Assembly (NCBI GenBank): GCA_036426205.1
Contig: WSYH01000841.1
Location: 94,518-158,517, forward strand
Source of the DNA: Ascaphus truei
Lineage: Eukaryota; Chordata; Amphibia; Anura; Ascaphidae
Reading direction: 5' to 3'
Length of the DNA stretch: 64,000 bases
Shown here one piece after another: positions 36,073 to 48,295 of this stretch; position 1 is the stretch's first letter; the number at the start of each line of letters is the position of its first letter. The notes below the pieces were generated by a model, which did no database searches, was not told the DNA's origin, and saw nothing but the letters and a program-made list of their open reading frames with translations. The translations under genes were made by a program, and so were the position numbers.

Positions 36073-37960
36073 TTTCAGTTTCATAGATATTTTCATATTA
36101 TACTTCTCTGAAGATACATAAATAAACATTGTTCTGTAGAAACTATTTGATATGTACATTAATGTCAACCATTTGTATGTATTTTTAATTTATTTTATAA
36201 TATGTTATTTTGTCTAAAAGTTATTTTCATTTTCCAAAACACATACAGTATGTGCATTCAATTAAGACTTTATTTTGATTTCTGAGTTTCGTGAAATGCA
36301 TATACTGTATATCCCAATGTATTGCTTGATAGATGCAATAGAAAGAAAATGCTACTTACAATTGACTCAAAAGTGACTCGCTTCTCTAAATGACCCAAGT
36401 TTTAAATGTAACAAATGGATTCTTGTAATTTTTAAAAAAAAAAACAGAACAAAAAAACATATGCACAAATATCATACGCCAAGATCCAATATACTCTTTG
36501 AAGGTTGCAACATCTTTCTTAAACCTAAACGGAGATAATACCAAGCACATCACTTATTTCAAACACACTTTACACACATTGTGGTTTTACTCACCGACAT
36601 TGAATAGAGGTTGGGACTTGGTGAACCCAAGTTTGCTGGTATCAGGTGAACCCACTCGCTGATACACAATGCATTAGAGGACCCTTTAACTGCAAAGGAT
36701 TTGATACACCAAACAAACAAACCAATCCTATCATTTGAGTCCTATCAATGAATTTTTCTCAATTTTTGCTTATGATGCTAAATCAATGGGATATTTATTA
36801 AATATTAAGCACATTTGAAATTACAAATGTACTGTGTTGTTGTTCATATTGGATATTTCTGCAGATGTGACGTCAAGATTTTAGGGACAACACTTTGGAA
36901 CCATAAAGCTGTCAAAAATAATGTACCTGTTGTGGTCCTAGTCCTAGCTCAACAGTAATGTACTGAAACACATCTGGAATTTGATTTTGTCAATCCCATC
37001 TAAAATCAGTCGCTGCTACAAGGAAACTAATGTTATCAGGGACCAATACAGCAACATACATTACATTACCTGGCACATTAAAAAAAAAGGTACAGATTAG
37101 TGCCTTTGTCATAAGGGAGCTTTTCCAAGTAAGTGAACATTTCATAGGCAGCATTTTGAGACGCATTTCCACTTCACAGTGAAATATTCCTTTTTTATTT
37201 TGCAAATGCTTTATTTAATTATTTTTATTTCTCATATAGTTACAACTAAGGTAAACTAAATGATGGTGACTTTTAAAAAACTTTTATAAAATTGCTTTAT
37301 AATTCAGTCCTGGTCCCGGCAACTTTGGAATTGCTGCGCTGTGAAATCCTTAGTTGAAGGTCCTAGCCAATCCCAACCAACAGTATGCAATGTATATCTT
37401 TTGACACAGTACTTATCATTGTGTTTTTTTTTGTAGTTGAAGTGTTAGACCTAATACGACAAAGCTAATAAACATATTAAACTGTAAAACAATAATGAAA
37501 ATTGTAGATATTGTGTGTGTAACAGGGACTTATCACTGAGAGAAACTGCCTCTAAATCCAGCAGTGTGCTGGTTAATTGCCCACAGGCAATCAACCAGAC
37601 CCCACCTAGCTGATTAGGACTCTTAGAAAAAGCCTGATGTGAGAAACAGGAGAGAGATTCCTTAGCTCACAATTGGGCTGACATAAGGAGAAAGAGGACT
37701 GCAGAGATTTCCTTAGCCCACAACTGGGCTGACCTGAGGAAAATATGATATTTTGATGTTCACAAAAGGACTGTATGCTGACAGCAAGATAAGGGGACAT
37801 GACCTCTATACCTGGACACAGACATTTCCATAGCACACAAGGGTGCAGACCCAGGAGAGCAGAGAGGCCTTCCCCTACAGCTACAACAACAGAAACAGAT
37901 AAGAGACTTTCTTGTTGGACTGTTGTGTGAGTATATATATATATGTTTAGGGTGGTAACC
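36073..37960. other. Non-coding interval, possible LTR-like sequence at its right end
   Basis: No protein motif is seen; the first 1.4 kb is AT-rich. From about 37505 the composition changes, and two related segments (CAATTGGGCTGAC at ~37662 and CAACTGGGCTGACCTGAGG at ~37721) suggest a short internal duplication. This could be retroelement untranslated or LTR sequence, but no ends could be fixed. Confidence 0.4.
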
Positions 37961-38351
37961 AGCTTAGCCACCAACCCAGTTAGAAAGGGCTGAAGTAGGA
38001 GGTGCGCATGCAGTGTCGGGGTGGTTGGTAGCAGCCTGAGTGAGCTCTGGGGACTCCGCTGAGATCGCGCCATAATTAACCTCTAAAACCGCCGAAAACC
38101 TCATAAAAACATCCTTCCCCGGTGTCAGAACCTGCAGGGATGCCTCCCCCAAGAGAGATTGTAAGCCAGCCACCCCCTCTGTCTCTCGTTACCTCCAGAA
38201 AGCTGCATCTCCTCTGCACGAAATCCAAGATGGTGCCCGTGCTGGCACGTGCATCCACAGGCACTGGAGCTTTCACAACAACAAGGAAGCATCTTTACGG
38301 ACACTGAATAAAAACAAGATTCAGAAGAAAACACTGAAATCACCACAAACA

Positions 38352-39075
38352 TGTTAAAAGATTTATTTAAAGAGATGCATGGTGTGTTTCAACTGTCTCT
38401 CGACAGGGCTGTTGCTGAATTCAAGGCAGGTTTGAACTCTCTGACCGAACGAACAGTGCAGCTGGAAAATAAACTTGAAGAATCCCTGCAGAGTCAAGGT
38501 TAAATGGAAGATGAAATATTCAGGCTCAATGATGAAGTCAAGAACCTGAACGACACCGTCGACACTTGGAAAATCGGGAAAAGAGGCAAAATCTCAGAAT
38601 AAGAAATATCCCAGAAACAGTCATTCCAGATGAGCTGCAACCCTACATAACAAACCTATTTACTCAGAGTCCCGTCGCTCCAAACAAGTGACCTTCATAC
38701 TGACAGAGCCCATCGTGCCTTGGGTCCAAGATTTGCAGAACCTCGGAAATGCAGGGATGTAATAGTCAAATTACACTATTACACCAGCAAGGAGAAAATA
38801 ATGAGAAGCTGCAGTAACCAAGATTTCGTGGACTTCGAGGACTCCAGGATCCAAATCTTTTCCAGGATCTTTGCAGATCCACAATTTCAAGACGAAGATG
38901 CTTCCGCCGAGTTACAGCGGTCCTTAAAGACAATGATATCTTCTATAGATGGGCTTTCCCGTTCCGCTTGGTTGTAAACAGAGATGGGAAGCAATTCTCA
39001 TTAAGATATCCAGAAGAGGCGGAGAATTTCCTAGGAGCCCTTGGAGTACACAGCCAGCAATCCGTGAAACCGTAA
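38352..39075 (+). pseudogene. L1 ORF1 remnant (coiled coil plus RNA-binding domain)
   Basis: An ATG at 38352 starts a frame reading LKDLFKEMHGVFQLSLDRAV, then heptad-like sequence with LTERTVQLENKLEESL, as expected for the ORF1 coiled coil. A stop interrupts at about 38502. After frame changes, RAHRALGPRFAEPRKCRDVI and VKLHYYTSKEKIMR follow, matching the RAHR.G...PR.VIVK...Y..K..I motif of the L1 ORF1p RNA-binding domain. The C-terminal part continues to about 38977-39075. ORF1p normally packages element RNA; this copy has several stops and frameshifts and cannot make it. Confidence 0.75.
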
Positions 39076-39099
39076 CACTCTCCGAGACCTAAGAGACCA

Positions 39100-39835
39100 C
39101 GGAGGCTTCAGCGCAAAGTGAAGGAGAGGACCGTCAAGAATCACTGTATTTCGCACACCCAACCTGACCGAGCTAAGGGCCCTGGTTTTATGACTAAAGT
39201 CAATCTAGCTGATGGAGGAGGTCGTGGTCCAGAAATTATGGCCCGCGGTGAACTTTTCTCCTCGACGAGGTTTGATTCTTTTCCTGCCCCTACCGGGTCT
39301 TGTTGGTCCCGGATGAGGAACAGAAAATCTAAGACTATGATTATCTTAAAGATATTTATATGTCAATCATAAAGATATTTTTTGGTGAGTACAAACTTTT
39401 TAAGGTTTATACTATATCCCCAGTTAATTGTGTTATAAGCTGTGTTTTTTTTTTTTCTGGAAGAAAGGAAAGGTCTAAGGTAAAAGGTTTAGGATGTGAT
39501 ATATCCCAAAGGTATTCTCCTGTTTTTTTTTTTTTCAATTCTGTTTTTATAAAAGGGCTTGGAGTTTGGAGGTAAAAGAGGCTTATAGATATTAAGATGG
39601 CAGAGTCCTTCAGCGGAGATCGGGGTGCCCCGGAATCTTCGAGGCTCGTGTCCCCCACCTATTTGCGCTTTTTGTTGCCTTTTCTTTTGGTCTATATAAA
39701 GACCAACAGTTAAAATGTGTTAGGATGGTCATTAGGTCCCCCTCCAATATATTCTTTATTGTTGTGTTCTATGGTTGCTTTCATAATATTTCCCCCCCAA
39801 GTGTTCCCCCTTCAGTACCACCCATTTTAATAATC
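39100..39835 (+). other. Inter-ORF region of the L1-type element
   Basis: It lies between the ORF1 and ORF2 remnants. It contains two long T tracts (39446-39459 and 39522-39535) and no protein motif. The ORF2 start and roughly the first 45 endonuclease residues, including the catalytic Asn and Glu motifs, were not recognised and are probably deleted or very diverged. Confidence 0.5.
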
Positions 39836-41419
39836 AGGATCCCCCTAACACTTTCCGAGATACTTACCCACTAGCTTATTATTCCTCTTTTTCAAAAAAG
39901 AAAAGAGGAATAGCAATTTTGTTAAAACATGATATTTCATTTCAATTGGAAGATATTAAAAGAGATAAAGAGGGTAGATTCATAATAGTGAGAGGTCTTC
40001 GGGCAGAGTTAGGCTAACTCTAGTTAATATACATGCTCCGGGTGATCAATAAATTGATTTCCTGAAATCAACCTTGGAAGAAATTGGGGGCTCCACCTCG
40101 GGAGATATAATATTAGGAGGAGATTTCAATATGACTGTAAACCCAGAGTTAGACAGATCCTCATCTGCACGGTATAAGATAGCGAACGAAGTATTCAACA
40201 AAGCTAAATATTTAAAAAAACTGATAAAAGATTCCTCACTCGAAGACACTTGATGCATGAAGAACAAGAAACAAAGGGACAATACATTTTATTCCCCCCA
40301 CACGACATATACACAAGAATTAACTACATCTTTGTACCAGCGAATATTTTCTATTGTGTCACAAACACACATATATGCCCTATAACATGGTCTGATCACG
40401 CTCCAGTGGAGTTGGTCCTGAAACCCCCTTTTATTAGGCCTAAGGTGTTTCAGTGGCGTCTAAATGAGTCGCTCTTGAACCAGACAGGGATTGAAGAACA
40501 GATAGGGAATATTCTAGTAGATTATTTCAAACTAAATAAAGGATCAGTCGAAAGTTCATCCACTCTCTGGGAGGCCGATAAATGCTATATTAGGGGTCAA
40601 TTTATCTCAATAGCCTCATATAGGAAAAAGGCAAAAAATCTCAAACAAGATAAACTTACAGCTAAAATAACTGAACTAGGACAGGAACATAAATCACACC
40701 CCTGCAGGAAAATATATAAGCTGCTTTGCCAGACCAGAGAGGAACTACATAAATTAAGATTGGAAGACACAGAGAAAGCACTAAAATGGGCCCGTCAGAC
40801 CAACTACGATAAAGGCAATACATCAGATAAGCTTCTCGCTAGCAAACTAAGAGGTGTAAAAAACAAATCGCAAGTTTCAGTGAGAAGAAGGGGTAACAAG
40901 GAAATCACATAGAACCCTTTTCAAATTGCTGAGGAATTTTCTAAATATTATAATAATTTGTATAATATCGACTCATTAGACCCCAACTTTAATAAAACAA
41001 CCATCGAACAAATATATAGTTATCTACTGGCATGAGAACTCCCAAAGCTATCTGCGAAAGAATCGGCAGGTCTTAACGCTAAAATAAATATTACAGGATT
41101 AAAAGAGGCTATTAAAGGTCTGAAATCCTCAAAAGCCCCAGGTCCAGATGTTTTTTCAAATTTATATTATAAAAAATATTGGGGAATTTTAGCACCAATT
41201 CTTTTGGATATGTTTAATAGTTTTCTATCGGGTTTCCAGATCCCCTCGCAAATGTCAAAAGCAAATTTTGTGGTAATACCCAAGGAATGAAAAGATCCAA
41301 TGAGTTGCACAAGTTATAGGCGAATTTTACTTCTCAATATAGATATAAAAATATATAGTAAAATTCTGGCAAATAGATAAAAAAACAATTTTGCCCTGCT
41401 TACTCCATAATGACCAGGT
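39836..41419 (+). pseudogene. L1 ORF2 remnant, endonuclease and first half of RT
   Basis: The translation follows the minus-strand ORF2 at 59.6-62.9 kb through PPNTFRDTYPLAYYSSFSKK, ILGGDFNMTVNPE (catalytic Asp and Asn of the apurinic-type endonuclease) and CPITWSDHAPVELVL (the SDH motif). The longest clean stretch is 40250-40912, covering the endonuclease end and the linker. The RT begins with LKSSKAPGPD, then VVIPKE, a KDPMSCTSYRRI block and IYSKILANR. Stops occur at about 39940, 40015, 40253, 40912, 41032 and 41287, so no function remains. It is cut at 41420 by the Penelope-like insertion inside the equivalent of QVGF. Confidence 0.85.
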
Positions 41420-41431
41420 AGGTTTTATAAG
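41420..41431 (+). repeat. Target-site duplication of the Penelope-like insertion, left copy
   Basis: AGGTTTTATAAG here is repeated exactly at 46239-46250. Joining the outer flanks restores continuous homology to L1 ORF2 (QVGF followed by a HASDNTRKIIN block), which confirms the insertion. Confidence 0.9.
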
Positions 41432-41469
41432 GTTTTTCTGAGCTAGTCATAAAAGATTTTGAAAAGTTA

Positions 41470-42839
41470 ACGTCGAATAACTCTCCATTTAACAACAATC
41501 TTTCAAAATCAGAAAGGGAAGCATTAAAAGTATTAACTGAAGACAGAGAAATAGTTTTAAAACAAGCTGACAAGGGGGAGGGGTAGTTATATTAAATAGA
41601 GAAGACTATATTAAAGAGTCTGAAAGAATCCTAGGTGACACAACAACATACTGTAAACTTCCTAGAGATCCCACAGCTCAATACCAAAAAGAACTACAGA
41701 TACTTTTAAATAGAGGCAAAATTGATGGTATATTGGATGAAAAAGAATTTGACTTTTTAAATAAAAAAAATCCAATATTACCAATCTTCTATTATCTACC
41801 CAAATTGCACAAGTGCCCTGAAAACCCCCCGGGAAGACCTATCATAGCAGGGATTAATTCCCTCACTTCGAACCTATCAGCCTATGTAGATATTTTTCTT
41901 CAAGAATATGTTAAGAATAAAAAATCTTATATCAGAGACACAACAGATATTTTAAGAACTCTCAAAAGACAGATATGGGAAGATGATTTGTATCTTGTCA
42001 CAGGTGATGTCACATCCCTGTATAAATCTATCAGTCACCAATAGGGATTTGAAGCAATAGACAAAACACTTTCTAAGGATCCCAATATGACTCATGAACA
42101 AGCCAATTTTATTTTAGACAGCATATATTTTATATTAAAACATAACTATTTTTGGTTTGAAAATAATTTTTATTTACAGAAATGTGGAACCGCCATGGGT
42201 ACTAAATTCACCCCCAGCTACACGAACCTTTTCTTGTCAGTATGGGAAGATGACCATATTTGGTCAATTGCAGAGCTGGTTGCGAATTTGGTCATATGGC
42301 GGAGATTTATAGATGATGTCATTTTTATTTGGATGGGAGATGAAGGGAGACTTTTAAAATTTATTGCGTACATAAATGATAATGATTTGAATCTTAGATT
42401 CACCTGTGACTATAGTAAAGATAGAATTAATTTCCTTGATCTGGCAATTTATATTGAAGAAGGTACCATCAAAACCATGACACATTTCAAGGATGTTGAT
42501 AAAAATAATTACATATTACAAACGAGTTGCCATCACCCAAGTTGGCTTCGAAATGTGCCATATGGGCAATTTAGAAGAATGAAAAGAAATTTCACCGATG
42601 ATACAAACTTTAAGATTCAAGCCAAATTTCTTGAAGATAGGTTCTATGAGAAAGATTATAATAAACAAATAGTTCAGTCAGCAATACAAAAAGTGGAAAC
42701 CTTGAAAAGGGATGACTTATTAATAGATGTATCCAAAAAACAAGACAAGAAGGATTTTAATTCTAATTTTTCTTTTATTACAAACTACAACAGACAAGCT
42801 GGAAAGATTGTTAATATTGTGAATAAATACTGGCATATA
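41470..42839 (+). pseudogene. Penelope-like reverse transcriptase, N-terminal truncated
   Basis: Motifs occur in family order: LTEDREIVLKQADKG with a frameshift in the following G run (about 41576), then YLPKLHKCPENPPGRPIIAG, TGDVTSLYKSISH, a stop at 42042-42044, KCGTAMGTKFTPSYTNLFLS, RRFIDDVIFIW (catalytic Asp pair), DRINFLDLAIYIEEG, and SWLRNVPYGQFRRMKRN. GTAMGT.F.PSYANLF and the FIDD catalytic motif are diagnostic of Penelope-like elements. The open segment 42087-42869 carries most of the palm and thumb. The coding sequence is interrupted after NIVNKYWHI by a Tc1 transposon and resumes at 44321. Such enzymes copy the element RNA at a nicked target; this copy is dead. Confidence 0.9.
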
Positions 42840-44318
42840 CAGTTAGGTCCGGAAATAATTGGACACTGATACAAGTTTTGTTATTTCGGCTGTGTACCAA
42901 AATAAATTCAAGTTACAGTTAAATAATGAATATGGGCTTAAAGTGCAGTCTATCACCTTTAATTTGAGGGTATTCACATTTCCAGGTGTGGCATTCGCAT
43001 TTGGAAGCTGTTGCTGTGAACCCACAACACGCGGTCAAATGAGCTCTCAATGCAAGTGAAACAGGGCATCGTTAGGCTGCAAAAAAAAGAAAATCCATCA
43101 GAGAGATAGCAGGAACATTAGGAGTGGCCAAATCAACAGTTTGGTACATTCTGGAAAAAAAAGAACGCACTGGTGAGCTCTGCAACACAAAAAGGCCTGG
43201 ACGTCCACGGAAGACAACAGTGGTGGATGATCGTAGGATCCTTTCCATGGTAAAGAAAAATCCCTTCACAACCTCCAGCCAAGTGAAGAACACTCTCCAG
43301 GAGGTAGGCATATCATTATCCAAGTCTACCATAAAGCGAAGACTTCACGAGAGCAAATACAGAGGGTTCACCACAAGGTGCAAACCATTCTTAAACCTCA
43401 AGAATAGAAGGCCAGATTAGACTTTGCCAAACAATATCTAAAAAAGCCAGCCCAGTTCTGGAACAGCATTCTTTGGACAGAGGAAACTAAGGTTAACCTG
43501 TACCAGAATGATGGGAAGAAAAAAGTATGGAGAAGGCTTGGAACGGATCATGATCCGAAGCATACCACATCATCTGTAAAACACGGTGGAGGCAGTGTGA
43601 TGGCATGGGCATGCATGGCTTACAATGTCACTGGGTCACTAGTGTTTACTGATGATGTGACAGAAGACAGAAGCAGCCAGATTAATTCTGAAGTGTATAT
43701 GGATATATTGTCTGCTCAGATTCAGCCAAATTCAGCGATGTTGATTGGACGGCGCTGCACTTTACAGATGGACAATGACCCAAAGCATACTGCGAAAGCA
43801 ACCCAGGAGTTTTTTAAGGCAAAGAAGTGGAATATTCTGCAATGGCCGAGTCAATCTCCTGATCTCAACCCGATCGAACATGCATTTCACTTGCTGAAGA
43901 CAAAAGTTAAGGCAGAAAGACCCACGAACAAACAACAACTGAAGACAGCTGCAGTAAAGGCCTGGCAAAGCATCACAAAGGCGGAAACCCAGCGTTTGGT
44001 GATGTCCATGCATTCCAGACTTGAAGCAGTCATTGCCTGCAAAGGATTCTCGACAAAGTATTAAAAATGAACATTTTATTTATGATTGTGTTAATTTGTC
44101 CAATTACATTTGAGCCCCTGAAATAAGAGGACTGTGTATGAAAATGGTTGCAATTCCTAAACGTTTCATACGCTATTTTTGTTCAACCCCTTGAATTAAA
44201 GCTGAAAGTCTTCACTTCTATTGCATCTCGGTTGTTTCATTTCAAATCCATTGTGGTGGCGTACAAAGCCAAAATTATGAAAATTGTGTCAGTGTCCAAT
44301 TATTTCCGGACCTAACTG
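42840..44318 (+). mobile_element. Tc1-type DNA transposon with perfect 30-bp terminal inverted repeats
   Basis: The left end begins CAGTTAGGTCCGGAAATAAT and the complement of the right end matches it exactly over 30 bases. TA duplications lie at 42838-42839 and 44319-44320. Total length 1479 bp, with one transposase gene on the plus strand, typical of vertebrate Tc1-like elements. It interrupts the Penelope-like coding region, so it is the youngest of three nested insertions. Confidence 0.95.
43060..44064 (+). pseudogene. Tc1-like transposase (DD34E type), frameshifted
   Basis: The N-terminal helix-turn-helix reads KSIREIAGTLGVAKSTVWYI, then the linker KRPGRPRKTT and a second HTH ending STIKRRLHESKYRGF. 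The catalytic part reads NSILWTEETKVNLYQNDG, GGGSVMAWACM, LQMDNDPKHTA and SQSPDLNPIEHAF. The second Asp and the Glu are separated by 34 residues, the Tc1 spacing. The first catalytic Asp, expected in WTDE, is Glu here. Frameshifts lie in the A run near 43080-43090 and near 43413. The frame ends at 44064 with GFSTKY. The enzyme would cut and rejoin the element at its termini; this copy should be inactive although the termini are intact. Confidence 0.92.
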
Positions 44319-44320
44319 TA

Positions 44321-44912
44321 GTTAAGAATGATGAGGTAATTGGAGATATGGTTCCTGACAAGCCAGTTGTTATATTCAAAAGGGCTAAAACACTAAAAGA
44401 TAAACTTGCACCAAGTGCATTGCCCAAAAATAATTCAACAACCAATAGATGGTTACCAAGTATTAAAGGTTTTTTCGGCTGTACCACATGTAAAGCTTGT
44501 GCTTACCGAGCAACTGATAAATATGAATTTGTCTCTAATGTAACGAAGAAAAAATACACTATTAATAAACACATTACATGTAGAAGAAACTACATCATTT
44601 AACTTATTGAGTGCCCATGCGGGTTACAATATGTTGGTAAAACTAAGAGACAGATGAATATTAGAATATTGGAACATATTGGTAACGTTAGACGCAAAGT
44701 TTTAACCCATATTTTGTCTGAACATTTTATAAATAAACATCAAAGTGATATAACAGGTTTTAAATTTAGTGCCATTTAACATGTTCTCCCTCATTGGAGA
44801 GGGGGAGACAGAGATATGGAACTAACCAAAAGGGAATCCTTTTGGATATTTACACTTAAGACGTTAGTTCCAGATGGCCTAAATGCTGGGCTTGATATAA
44901 AAGCATTTTTAT
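44321..44912 (+). pseudogene. Penelope-like connector and GIY-YIG endonuclease
   Basis: Coding resumes in the sequence VVKNDEVIGDMVPDKPVVIF, then the Cys-bearing FFGCTTCKACAYRA connector and a stop after CRRNYII. The same frame continues as LIECPCGLQYVGKTKRQMNI followed by RILEHIGNVRRK, a recognisable GIY-YIG nuclease core (GLQYVGKT, Arg, then Glu-His). A stop follows after KFSAI, and the final segment HWRGGDRDMELTKRESFWIF ends at about 44912. The nuclease nicks the target DNA for priming. Two in-frame stops mark it as dead. Confidence 0.85.
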
Positions 44913-46238
44913 AATGCCAGTATTTTAAAAGAGTCAATATATATTCCTTCTTTTTATTTATTTTAAATTAATTTTTAATTTGTTTTTAATAGATCCTAAA
45001 TCTGATATTCATATTCTATATGATTAGATGTACTGCATATTTAATATGTTCCCCTTTTTTTCTCTCATATGATTATTAGGTATCAATAATCGCCGTGTAT
45101 ATTATTGTTTTTTTAAAGATTGTATATTGTGGTTATGTTGTTTGGGGGCAACATGGCCACCAATATATAGTTCAATACAATACAGCTTATTTTTAATTAG
45201 AAATATATATGTATAAGGTGTTAAATTATGTTTGTTAGTATATATATTACAGAATGATAAATCATTTTAAATCTTTGTTATAACTGATGTATATGTTAAC
45301 ACCAGCAATACATTTTATAATTGGATTAGCATTTGCAGTTAATTTGTAATTAGAAGTATATATGTATAGGTATTATGTCCGTTATTATATACATTATAGT
45401 ATTATTGATGATTTTTTAAACTTTGGTTATAATTGATGTATATCTTAATAGAAGTTTCGGATTATACACTAGGAATATATGTTTAAAATAAGATTAGTGT
45501 ATGCGCCGTTTGTACCAATCATAGTTAAGTAGTGGGTATATCTACCTAGCTATGAGTACCAATTAGCCACTCCTGATGAAGACTTGTCAGCCATCTTGGA
45601 GGAGGAGAGAAGCAGTGGGATCCTCGGCATGGTCCTCTGTTCCGGTGAGCTGTGACGTCACGATCCGGAAGTGACGCACGCGGTAGCTGTTGCATTGTGT
45701 ACCGGGCGAGGAGAGCTGCGACGCAAGAAAGACCAAGCTGTTTAAATGCTCTTACTTCTCTGATTGCCGTAAGCCTCCACTTGTGACCTTTTTATTGATA
45801 AATTTGTTATTTTTTATCTGCACTATGGTTGTTTTCTCTTCTCTCTGAGATCGCTGACCCATATACTCCAGACTGGGATGTATTATAGTTCCAGACTGGC
45901 ACAAATGCTCCTTTTCCTACTGTGTTTGTGAGTAGGAATTTGGCAGCTCTTCATTTATTTAATATTACACTGTTTTACAATATTACACTATCCACTTTTC
46001 TTCTTTTTTGGGCACTCGGCGACGCTCCCCTGGAATTCCATCAACAAGTGCATCTCCCAGACTTTTGAAACAGTCTTTCTACAGGGTCGAGTGATAAGTT
46101 GTTTTTGCCTACTTATTTTTATTTATTATATTCACTGTCCACTGTTATTTAAACATATTGTTTGTTAATTCTTTTGATATTTTGCACATCACTGTTTTGG
46201 GTGAAGTAGAGCGCCATCTAGCATTCTTTTTTATTGTC
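44913..46238 (+). other. 3' region of the Penelope-like element
   Basis: AT-rich to about 45550, then a GC-richer block (45560-45760) with GACGTCACGATCCGGAAGTG and further mixed sequence up to the right target duplication. No open frame is convincing. Similar GTGACGTCAC-containing ends occur in the remnant at 22.4 kb and near 48.64 kb. Confidence 0.6.
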
Positions 46239-46250
46239 AGGTTTTATAAG
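46239..46250 (+). repeat. Target-site duplication of the Penelope-like insertion, right copy
   Basis: AGGTTTTATAAG, identical to 41420-41431. Confidence 0.9.
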
Positions 46251-48295
46251 TAAGCGTCATGCCTCAGACAACACGCGTAAGATTATTAATATAATTGATT
46301 ATGTTCAGTTTTCTAAATCCAAAGCGATGTTACTGAACTTAGATGCCGAAAAAGTGCGTGATAGAATTAAGTGGGATTTTTTTTAGATAGAACTATGCTG
46401 GGGTTCGGCTTTTACGGGCCATTTTTAAAAGGGATACAAGACTTATATGATACTCCTTCAGCCACTCTAAAAATGCCAGGGGGGGAGCTACAGTAAATCA
46501 AATTGAGATCAGCAATGGTACCAGGAAGAGTTGCCCACATTCCCCACTACTTTTTGCGTTGACAATTGAGCTGCTGCAATCAAAATCAGGGAAACTATCA
46601 TATTCAAGGTATCAAGATCGGCTAGGAAAATGTTAAATTATCTTTATTTTCTGACGATATTATTTTGACAATTTCTGACCCTCTGACGTCTCTTCCAACC
46701 TACAAGATGAGCTTTCTCGGTTTGGGCTGTGCTCCGGTTATAAAATTAATTCGGCCAAGTAAGAGGTTCTAAATTTAACTTTATCAGATATTGAAGTAAA
46801 ATTCATCAAATTAAATTTCAATTACCACTGGAACAATGTAAAATTTAAATACTATGGGATTTTTCTTACAAAAAATCTATCATTCTCCTTATAAACATAA
46901 TTACACAGAGCTTTTCACTAGACTAACGGGATCTTTTACTCTGGAACGGTCACCAAATTTCCTGGATAGGTCGTATTATATCAGTTAAGATGAATGTCCT
47001 CCCGAAGCTGCTCTACTGTTTTCAGATATTACCGGTTGCTATTCCAATAAAATATTTAAAGGATCTACAGAATAAAATTATACTGTTTATATGGGGTAAC
47101 CAACGACCAAGAGAACCGAGATCAGTCATGCTCGCAGCCAGAGAAAGAGGGAGTCTAGAGGTCCATAATATAAGGAAATATTATCTACTGTAGCCTCCCA
47201 TTTGAAACAGATAGTTTTTTGACACTCAAGAAAATAAATATCGATGGGTAGACCTAGAGAATATATTTAATAGCTCTGCAGCTCTCCTGGCCCTTATGTG
47301 GAATAATAGGTCAATAAAGAGTTCTAAACCAGATCTTTTTGATTCGGCAGTAATAAAATTTTCTCTTAAATTTGGTATAAGGTTAAAAACTACTATCAAC
47401 TATCTTCAACTCCTTCGAGATGTACCTCTAATTTTGATAACCCTGATTTTGGACCGGGGTGGTTTTCTAGTGTGTATGATGAATGGAAGGTCAGGGAAGT
47501 CAGAGATGTGGGAGATATGCTTCTAAATGGTAAAATATAAAATTTGCAGGATTTCTGCCAGAGATACTCTTTCACAGGTGCAGAGAGGGGTATTCAGATT
47601 TTTACAGGTCTCCCACTATCTAAGGCAATTGCCCCCGGGTGGGTCATTCCCAGAATGCTCTGTATTTTAACAATTATGTAGAAAAAGAAGCTATCAGTGG
47701 GGTTTTATCTCAACACTATATCAAGTTCTTATTTCTTGGGAATATAAGGCCCCCTTGCATACACCGCTATATGGATTAATGGGCCCAGGATTTTCAGGTA
47801 CAGATTCATTGGGAAGACTGGCAAGCTATCTTGGTCAATGCAACAAACACATCACTATACACAATCTCTAAAGAGAATATTTACCAGGTTATGTTCAGAT
47901 GGTACTGGAGACCTCAGAGGTTGAGGCAGATCTACCCTGAGTCCATAAATCTTTGTTAGACGGGCTGTGGCGGTATCGGAGATATGGCCCATATTTGGTG
48001 GGTTTGTCCCAAAATACAGAGATTCTGGGGAATAGTGCAAAAGTTGGTGCGAGAAATTTTTGGGATGAGAATCCCCCTAGACCTGATAACAATGGTTTTT
48101 GGTAAACCGCTAGATAATTTAAACGAAAATAAATATAATTTATTGGTGCATATTCTGACTGCGGCAAGACGCACAATCGCAGGTGTCTGGAAAAAGCTCC
48201 AGCCCCTCTCCAGAAAAGAGATTATCTCGAGAGTGAATGAGGTGCAATCTATGGAAAGACTTACAGCTTCTGTTAGACTCAAGAAAATTCCATAA
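46251..48295 (+). pseudogene. L1 ORF2 remnant, second half of RT and C-terminal Cys/His domain
   Basis: Immediately after the target duplication the translation resumes with HASDNTRKIINIIDY and LLNLDAEKVRDRIKWDFF. The catalytic box reads FSDDIILT instead of FADD. Short clean stretches follow: 46990-47193 (MNVLPKLLYCFQILPVAIP), 47296-47526, and 47984-48295, the last including GCGGIGDMAHIWWVCPKIQ, the C-terminal Cys/His motif. Many stops and frameshifts separate them. This copy preserves the C-terminal end that is missing from the longer ORF2 at 59.6 kb, and so shows what that copy lost. Confidence 0.8.

Larger units (their letters stand above)
41432..46238 (+). mobile_element. Penelope-like retroelement with GIY-YIG endonuclease, inserted in L1
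   Basis: Bounded by the 12-bp duplication AGGTTTTATAAG. Coding part: reverse transcriptase 41470-42836, a Tc1 transposon insertion at 42840-44318, then connector and GIY-YIG domain 44321-44912. A ~1.3-kb AT-rich 3' region follows, with a GC-rich end containing GATGAAGACTTGTCAGCC and GTGACGTCACGATCCGG. The N-terminal domain normally upstream of KADKGGG is missing, so the insertion is 5'-truncated. Stops and frameshifts show it is inactive. Confidence 0.88.
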
